In this document: positions 59,391-64,000 of the stretch, piece after piece
Numbering within the stretch: position 1 is the stretch's first letter
Layout: every line of letters starts with the position of its first letter
Assembly (NCBI GenBank): GCA_025463985.1
Contig: JAODBM010000002.1
Coordinates: forward strand, 1-64,000
DNA: 64,000 nt
Source of the DNA: Acidimicrobiales bacterium
Lineage (GTDB): Bacteria > Actinomycetota > Acidimicrobiia > Acidimicrobiales > Iamiaceae
Direction: 5' to 3'
The notes under the pieces: model-generated
Told to the model about the DNA's origin: nothing
Database searches by the model: none
What the model saw: only the letters and a program-made list of their open reading frames with translations
Translations under genes and position numbers: made by a program

Positions 59391-60213
59391 CGTGGCCGAC
59401 ACGCGCGAAAGATCCGGTGACGTTCACCCGTCCCATCCGTGGAGGGTGAGCGTGCTGCTTCCCCGACTGCTCCAAGGTGACCATGCCGTAGGACCGACGG
59501 CGCGGTCGGTGGCGTTGGGGTTGAGCATGCACGCCAACCGGCGCATGGAGGCGTGGCCGGGGTCCGGCACGCTCGCCACCGAACTGGCTCTGTCGGTTCG
59601 CGCTGTCAGGAACAACCTCGACGTCCTCGAGTCTGCCGGCTGGATCCAACTGCTCGAGCAGGGAGGGCTTCCCGGGGGGCGTCGCACATCCCTCTGGAAA
59701 CTCGTGACCCCGGCACCTCTTGCCGGGGTCACCCACCCGACCCTGGAACCTCCTGCCGGGGTGACCCTGGAACGTGGTGCCGGGGTCCAAGACGCGACCC
59801 CGGCACCTCCTTCCACGACCCTGGAACCTCGTTCCACGACCCCGGCACCTCCTGCCACCGAACTAGAGGAACTAGAGGAACTAGAGGAGGGAGACGCACT
59901 CACGGTCGCTCGCCAACTCGTCAGCCGCCACCACGACGAACTCCCCGACCTCCTCGCCGAACTCCAAACCGAACGCGGCAACACCGCCATCACCCACGCC
60001 CTCACCACCCTCCAGCTCGACGGTCGCCGATACCAGTTCCCCAGCGGACTCCGCACCGCCATCACCAACACCCTCAACCAGACACCAGCACCACACCCCG
60101 CCCGACCGCCATGCCCCCTCCAGTGCCACAACCTCAACATCGAAATCAACGGACGCATCCACCGCTGCCCCCACTGCACCAACGCCCCACCACTCCCAGC
60201 CATCGCCTCATGA
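59380..60213 (+). CDS. Rep-like DNA-binding protein with internal iteron-like repeats
   Basis: A 277-residue protein. The N-terminal winged-helix region is LLPRLLQGDHAVGPTARSVALGLSMHANRRMEAWPGSGTLATELALSVRAVRNNLDVLESAGWIQLLEQ (about residues 26-95), as in phage or plasmid replication proteins with helix-turn-helix. The middle consists of six repeats of TPAPPA/TLEPPA and then (ELE)-type repeats. The C-terminal part ends with CPLQCHNLN and RCPHCTN, a Cys4 zinc motif. The internal repeats correspond to a 21-bp DNA repeat that looks like iterons, so the gene may carry its own origin, as in lambda O. Replication function is inferred. Confidence 0.75.
   Translation: MSSDVADTRERSGDVHPSHPWRVSVLLPRLLQGDHAVGPTARSVALGLSMHANRRMEAWPGSGTLATELALSVRAVRNNLDVLESAGWIQLLEQGGLPGGRRTSLWKLVTPAPLAGVTHPTLEPPAGVTLERGAGVQDATPAPPSTTLEPRSTTPAPPATELEELEELEEGDALTVARQLVSRHHDELPDLLAELQTERGNTAITHALTTLQLDGRRYQFPSGLRTAITNTLNQTPAPHPARPPCPLQCHNLNIEINGRIHRCPHCTNAPPLPAIAS
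59706..59886. repeat. Iteron-like repeats inside the Rep-like gene
   Basis: Six copies of about 21 bp, consensus GACCCYGGMACCTC plus a variable tail, start at 59706, 59739, 59763, 59796, 59817 and 59838; the last three are spaced exactly 21 bp. The first forms a perfect palindrome (GACCCCGGCA and TGCCGGGGTC). A 9-bp unit GAACTAGAG then repeats three times (59860-59886). Confidence 0.75.
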
Positions 60214-60374
60214 CCTGCCCCCGATGCCACGGACCAACCGAACCCGAAACCCTCGGCGCCGGCCACGGCAACCCCGGACACACCGTCCACATCTGCACCA
60301 CCTGCAACCTCCTCATCAAACCCACCACCGCCCAACACCAACCCCAACCACGAGAACGACGAGACCTCGCATGA
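60210..60374 (+). CDS. Small zinc-ribbon protein
   Basis: A 54-residue protein from ATG 60210, overlapping the stop of the Rep-like gene by 4 bp. CPRC at residues 3-6 and CTTC at residues 29-32 form a Cys4 zinc ribbon, with GHGNPGHTVH between. The Gln/Pro/Arg tail is polar. It was probably fused or coupled to the Rep protein's own Cys4 tail in function. DNA- or protein-binding is likely. Confidence 0.65.
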   Translation: MTCPRCHGPTEPETLGAGHGNPGHTVHICTTCNLLIKPTTAQHQPQPRERRDLA

Positions 60375-60538
60375 CGGCCAGCCAATCCCTCACGTTCCGC
60401 CCTTGGTCGGCGCGGAACGATGCGCGCGATGTCGGGAGGTGCGTGAGTTGTGACCAGGGCGTGACCATGACGGCTATTCGTGCTGGTCAGCGCCCTGTCG
60501 TCGGGACTTCATGTCCTCCCCCGTCGAAGCTCCGATGA
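60371..60538 (+). CDS. Small Cys-containing element protein
   Basis: A 55-residue frame from ATG 60371, overlapping the stop of the zinc-ribbon gene by 4 bp and ending 4 bp into the terminase small subunit start. CVSCDQG is at about residues 24-30 and TSC near residue 47. The chain of ATGA overlaps on both sides is the main evidence that it is real. No function can be assigned. Confidence 0.55.
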   Translation: MTASQSLTFRPWSARNDARDVGRCVSCDQGVTMTAIRAGQRPVVGTSCPPPSKLR

Positions 60539-61044
60539 CCGATGTCGAGCCCATCCGGGCGGCGCGTGGTTACACGTGGGAGCCATTCGTCGAGAACAAC
60601 GACGCCGCGCTCGTCCACGGCGCCTGGTCGCGTCGTCGCACCGCCCCGATCGAGGCCGCTGCGCTCGACCACCTCGCAGCGGCCGCGCCGTGGACGGCCT
60701 CGGATGCGTTCGCCGGCGCCCGCGCCAGCTGGGCGCACGCAGAGGCTCAGGCCGAACTGCTGCGCGCCGACCTCGACAAGCACGGCATGTTCGACGACGA
60801 GGGCGAGGAGCGCGCGGCGGTCAGGTCGCTCGATCGTGTCGAGGGCAGGCTCGCCAAGTTGCGCGAGGCGCTCGGCCTGACACCGCGCGCTCTCGGTCAG
60901 TTGCTGGCCACCGCGGCGAGCGTGGCCACCGCGACAGGTGACGCCGCCTCACTCGAGGCGCTCAAGGCCGAGGGCCGCAAGGTGCTGGCCGCCCGCCTCG
61001 ACACGACGAACGACCACGACGAGGACGAGGACGAGACGTGTTGA
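60535..61044 (+). CDS. Probable phage terminase small subunit
   Basis: A 169-residue helical protein starting at ATG 60535. RADLDKHGMFDDEGEERAAVRSLDRVEGRLAKLREALGLTPRALGQLLATAASVATA (about residues 76-132) resembles the helical oligomerisation region of actinophage small terminase subunits, with the LGLTPRALG helix-turn motif. Highly acidic last residues (DDHDEDEDE) follow. It precedes the large subunit by one antisense gene, consistent with that role. The family assignment is moderate because small subunits are poorly conserved. Confidence 0.68.
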   Translation: MTDVEPIRAARGYTWEPFVENNDAALVHGAWSRRRTAPIEAAALDHLAAAAPWTASDAFAGARASWAHAEAQAELLRADLDKHGMFDDEGEERAAVRSLDRVEGRLAKLREALGLTPRALGQLLATAASVATATGDAASLEALKAEGRKVLAARLDTTNDHDEDEDETC

Positions 61045-61073
61045 GAATCCCGAGGGCCGACGAGGTCGACCCG

Positions 61074-61364
61074 CTAACGGGGTTGGCGCCGGCGGAAGGC
61101 GGCTTGTTTGCAAGCTTCCGAGCAGAACTTGCGGTCTGTCCGGCCGCTGAGTGGTTGTTCACATCTGGCACACAGTCGCGGTGTACCCGCCGCCAGGGTT
61201 TCGAGGCCTCTACGCAGGCGCCGGATCGAGGCTTCGGCTTCGGCCAGTTCGTCGATGTACCAGGGCTCGAGTGTGAGCGTCTTGAGGTAGGCGATGGGGT
61301 AGTCGGCGATTGCGGCGCCGTTCACCTCGTCGCGGAACCTTTGGCTTGGCGTCCTGCGAGCCAC
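61074..61364 (-). CDS. Antisense-oriented zinc-finger protein
   Basis: A 96-residue protein on the minus strand between the two terminase genes. The N-terminal 60 residues look helical (YIDELAEAEASIRRLRRGLETL). The C-terminus is CARCEQPLSGRTDRKFCSEACKQAAFRRR, a Cys-x2-Cys ... Cys-x3-Cys zinc finger of a type found in small phage proteins. GTG 61364 lies 6 bp from TATAGT on its strand, so it is likely made from its own leaderless promoter. Role unknown. Confidence 0.75.
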   Translation of the reverse strand: MARRTPSQRFRDEVNGAAIADYPIAYLKTLTLEPWYIDELAEAEASIRRLRRGLETLAAGTPRLCARCEQPLSGRTDRKFCSEACKQAAFRRRQPR

Positions 61365-61370
61365 ATAACG

Positions 61371-61376
61371 ACTATA
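61371..61376 (-). promoter_or_regulatory. -10 box of a probable leaderless promoter
   Basis: On the minus strand TATAGT precedes the GTG of the zinc-finger gene (61364) by exactly 6 bp, matching the spacing of the promoter at 58595. Confidence 0.55.
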
Positions 61377-61399
61377 GCCGTAACGGATGGAGCTGGGCC

Positions 61400-62902
61400 G
61401 TGACTGAGGCGATGGAGGTCATGGCTGCGCTGCGGCTTGAGGACGGCCGACGATGGGGCGAAGCCGCGGCCGACTTCCAGATCGCCGACGCCCGCGCCGT
61501 GCTCGAGTGGAAGCCTGGCGCCCCGCGCCAGTTCTGGTTCGGCAGGGCCAAGGGCGCGTCCAAGACGACGGACACAGCCGGCTTCGGCTGTGCGTGGCTG
61601 CTCACTCAGGCGCAGCCGCTCGACGAGGCCTATGTCATCGCCTCCGACCAGGAGCAGGCCGGCCGCCTACTCCGGACCGCGGCCAGGTTGATCGCCCGGA
61701 CGCCGAGCCTGGCCGACCGGCTCGAGGTGCTGAGCAACGCCATCGTCAACCTGGTGTCGGGCGCGCGGGTCATCGCCCTCGCCGCCGACGTGGCCGGCAC
61801 CGAGGGCCTGCTGACACCGCTGATCGTGTGCGACGAGCTACCGAACTGGGCCGACACGGCGAGTTCGAAGGGCATGTGGACGGCGGCGTTCTCGTCGTTG
61901 CCGAAGGTGCCGACCTCGCGTCTCGTCGTGATCGGCCATGCCGGTGCGCCGGGTTCGTGGCAGCACAAGTTGTTCGAGCAGGCGAAGAAGTCGCCGTCGT
62001 GGTTGGTTGATGATCGCCCTGGTCCCGCGCCGTGGACTTCTGAGGCTGATCTCGTCGATCAGCGGGCCATGCTGTTGCCGTTCCAGGCGGCTCGACGGTG
62101 GGACAACGTGTGGATGGTGGCCGATGATCGCCTGACGTCGATGGCTGATCTCGAGGCGTGCGCGGTGCTGGATGGGCCGCTGTTGGCTGAGCCCGGGCGG
62201 CAGTACGTGATCGGCCTGGACGTGGGGTTGAAGAACGATCGGACGGTGGCGACGGTGTGCCATGCGGAGCCGTTGGACGGCGGTGTGTCGCCGCAGGGTG
62301 GGCCGCCGTCTGAGGGTGAGTATGCCCGCATGAATCGGCGGCTGTACGAGGGTGGGGCGGTGACGTGGGACCGCTACCAGGAGCGGGTGGGTGGCTTGCA
62401 GAGCTCGGCGAGCCAGGCGCGGGCGGTGCGGATCGTCGTGGACCGCCAAGAGGTGTGGTCGGGGTCGCGGCTGAGCCCGGTGAGGTTGTCGGACGTGAAG
62501 GATTGGCTGTTGCAGGCTCATCGGACGTTCAACCGGGCGAGTCTGGTGTTTGACCCGTGGCAGGCGATCGGGTTGGGGCAGGACTTGACACAGGCGGGGG
62601 TGAAGACGCACGAGTTCACGTTCAGCCAGGCGTCGGTGGGCCGTCTGGCGTCGACGTTGTTCACGCTGATGCGCGATCACGCGCTTTGGTTGCCGCGGGA
62701 TCCGGCGTTGCTCGATGAGCTGGCCCATGTGCAGATCCGGGAGACGTCGCCGGGGGTGGTGCGGCTGGAGCACGCCAGCGGGAGACACGATGACCGGGCG
62801 TTGAGCATCGCCCTGGGCGCGTTTCACCTGTTGCAGAAGCCTCCGCCCCAGGTTGTGACGGTGACGGCGTACTCGAACGTGGCTCGCCGCAGGACGCGCT
62901 AG
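61400..62902 (+). CDS. Phage terminase large subunit
   Basis: A 500-residue DNA-packaging motor and nuclease. Walker A is WFGRAKGASKTTDTAG (about residue 52), Walker B is LIVCDELPNWADTAS (about 143), and the coupling region has SRLVVIGHAG. The RNaseH-like nuclease domain shows IGLDVGLKNDRTVA with a metal-binding Asp, IVVDRQE and the C-terminal HDDRALSIALGAFHLL with the last Asp. All functional motifs are intact. GTG 61400 or ATG 61412 are possible starts. The second half is visibly G-rich compared with the first, so the gene may be a mosaic. Confidence 0.88.
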   Translation: MTEAMEVMAALRLEDGRRWGEAAADFQIADARAVLEWKPGAPRQFWFGRAKGASKTTDTAGFGCAWLLTQAQPLDEAYVIASDQEQAGRLLRTAARLIARTPSLADRLEVLSNAIVNLVSGARVIALAADVAGTEGLLTPLIVCDELPNWADTASSKGMWTAAFSSLPKVPTSRLVVIGHAGAPGSWQHKLFEQAKKSPSWLVDDRPGPAPWTSEADLVDQRAMLLPFQAARRWDNVWMVADDRLTSMADLEACAVLDGPLLAEPGRQYVIGLDVGLKNDRTVATVCHAEPLDGGVSPQGGPPSEGEYARMNRRLYEGGAVTWDRYQERVGGLQSSASQARAVRIVVDRQEVWSGSRLSPVRLSDVKDWLLQAHRTFNRASLVFDPWQAIGLGQDLTQAGVKTHEFTFSQASVGRLASTLFTLMRDHALWLPRDPALLDELAHVQIRETSPGVVRLEHASGRHDDRALSIALGAFHLLQKPPPQVVTVTAYSNVARRRTR

Positions 62903-62954
62903 CGGGCGTCCTGCATCCTCGGCCCGAGGGTCACCGGAATCGCACCGTGGCGGC

Positions 62955-63917
62955 GTGGTCGAACGTCATCGCAGCCCGCAGAACCCTGTGTACACCGGCG
63001 AGCCGGCGGCGTTCGACTGGTCGCTGCTGCGACCTGACTGGCAGTCGGCGGGCGCGTGTCTCGGCGCTCGTGACGTCGATTTCTTCCCGGAGCGGGGCGC
63101 CGGCGGCAACCACGGGCGTGAGGCGCGCGCTGTGTGCTCTTCCTGCCCGGTTTTGTTCGAATGTCTCGAGGACGCGGTCGTGCGTTGTGAGGAGTTCGGC
63201 ATTCGTGGCGGCGCCGGCGAGGGCGCGCAGCGGTTCTTTCGACGGCTATGGGTCCAACGAGTGCACGACGGGGCCCGACCTCTGGAGGGCTGTGGCTGCA
63301 CTCGTTGCGTCGAGCTTCGCAACCATCGGGAACGGCTCCAGTACGACGCCCTGACGCCCAAGGAACGAGCCGGCCTCGATCGTCCACCGCCACCGGATCG
63401 CAATGGGGCCGGCGCGACTCATGCTCGGCGCGTCACGTACGCAAGAGGTTGTCGGTGCGGCGGGTGCTTCTGGAGCGCGACGAAGCTGGGTCAGTTGGTC
63501 GCCCGCTTGGGCGTGGACACGGCGACGTTCTGGTCGACGGCCGCGGGTGACGGTGACCCGGACGAGCAGCGGGCGCGAGCCGACCGGGCGACTCGGCTGT
63601 TGATCGACATGGCGGTTTCGAGGCTCGTCGCGTGGATGGCGTGGGGCTCATGTACGTCCGTGGACGCTGGGGGGGTCTGCATCCCTTCGGTGGAGGGCGA
63701 AGGGCCGGAACCTGAGTCGGTGCAGTCCATGTGCTCCGAACTCCTGGTCGCCGGCGAGGTCGCCGCGATCCTCCGTGTGTCCCTTCGGACGATCGACGAG
63801 CTCCGTCGTGCCGGCGAGCTCCCGGCGGTCAGGGTCGGAACCGCACGTGGCTACCGCTTCCGCCCCCAAGACGTCGACGCCTTCGTCATGGGTCGCCTGA
63901 CCAGGAGTGCAGCCTGA
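62955..63917 (+). CDS. WhiB-like domain fused to excisionase-type HTH
   Basis: A 320-residue protein with three parts. Residues about 25-90 form a WhiB-like iron-sulfur domain: ACLG with the first Cys, AVCSSCPVLFECLEDAV with Cys-x2-Cys-x5-Cys and FGIRGGAGEGAQR in place of the usual Gly-Val/Ile-Trp-Gly-Gly turn. The middle has Cys pairs GCGCTRC and RGCRCGGCFW. The C-terminal 55 residues, LLVAGEVAAILRVSLRTIDELRRAGELPAVRVGTARGYRFRPQDVDAFV, are an HTH_17/excisionase domain. Phage WhiB proteins are normally short single-domain regulators, so this architecture is unusual. It probably senses redox state or regulates transcription. The start (GTG 62955) is uncertain. Confidence 0.82.
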   Translation: MVERHRSPQNPVYTGEPAAFDWSLLRPDWQSAGACLGARDVDFFPERGAGGNHGREARAVCSSCPVLFECLEDAVVRCEEFGIRGGAGEGAQRFFRRLWVQRVHDGARPLEGCGCTRCVELRNHRERLQYDALTPKERAGLDRPPPPDRNGAGATHARRVTYARGCRCGGCFWSATKLGQLVARLGVDTATFWSTAAGDGDPDEQRARADRATRLLIDMAVSRLVAWMAWGSCTSVDAGGVCIPSVEGEGPEPESVQSMCSELLVAGEVAAILRVSLRTIDELRRAGELPAVRVGTARGYRFRPQDVDAFVMGRLTRSAA

Positions 63918-64000
63918 TGAGCCACCCGATCCTCAACGAACATCCCGCGAAGCTCGCGTTCGCCAAGGAGCGCGAGCAGGTCAACATCGATCGGGACAAG
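63917..64000 (+). CDS. Element gene, start only (truncated by window end)
   Basis: ATG 63917 overlaps the stop of the WhiB-HTH gene (TGATG), and the frame MSHPILNEHPAKLAFAKERE continues open to the window end. In actinophages a portal or other structural gene commonly follows terminase by a few genes. The 28 visible residues are too few to identify it. Confidence 0.55.
   Translation, partial: MSHPILNEHPAKLAFAKEREQVNIDRDK

Larger units (their letters stand above)
56300..64000. mobile_element. Phage-like integrated element in tRNA-Gln, left part
   Basis: From the tRNA 3' end the gene content switches from metabolism to a tyrosine integrase, HTH and excisionase-like proteins, a Rep-like protein, Cys-rich small proteins, and small and large terminase subunits. 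The right attachment site lies beyond the window, so the element is at least 7.7 kb. Gene order (leftward integrase unit, rightward early unit, terminase) resembles actinobacterial prophages or phage satellites. Base composition also differs from the flank, with strong local C- and G-skew. Confidence 0.85.

Overview
The window is about 70% GC, gene-dense and rich in GTG starts and 4-bp GTGA/ATGA gene overlaps. Two F420-type luciferase-like monooxygenases, a KstR-type motif and many acyl-CoA genes point to a steroid- or lipid-degrading actinomycete. A high-GC lineage outside Mycobacteriales, such as Acidimicrobiia, fits best, but that placement is inference.

Positions 1 to about 56.2 kb are chromosome. 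From 3 to 21 kb and again at 43-46 kb lies most of the pathway that breaks down the last two steroid rings (HIP pathway). Recognisable members are a FadD3-family CoA ligase (43921-45588), FadE30 (19195-20379), IpdF (18395-19177), EchA20, IpdA, IpdB and IpdC (13208 down to 9626), a FadE31-type acyl-CoA dehydrogenase with a smaller partner (9413 down to 7150) and FadA6 (5971-7122). Around them are six SDRs, a DUF35/thiolase-like pair, a MaoC-like protein, enoyl-CoA hydratases, two paralogous amidohydrolases and three further CoA-forming ligases. Ten of these transcription starts carry a 15-bp palindrome, CTGACG-N3-CGTCAG. An eleventh, imperfect copy covers the start codon of the only TetR gene in the window (42649-43320), which is therefore the candidate regulator. 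Two other genes carry a different, KstR-like palindrome.

Interspersed are genes unrelated to steroid metabolism: an OafA-type acyltransferase cut by the window edge, a SpoU rRNA/tRNA methyltransferase, NagA, a secreted sedolisin protease, a GGDEF cyclase, a YcaQ-type DNA glycosylase, an ABC exporter with a frameshift, and several small secreted, membrane or zinc-finger proteins. Three families of intergenic hairpin repeats (A, B, C) recur at gene 3' ends; family B supplies the last codons and the stop of two unrelated genes.

At 56227 a tRNA-Gln(CTG) marks the left border of an integrated phage-like element that runs past the window end. It reads leftward integrase genes, then rightward small HTH proteins, a Rep-like protein with iteron-like repeats inside its own coding sequence, Cys-rich small proteins, small and large terminase subunits and an unusual WhiB-like/excisionase-HTH fusion.
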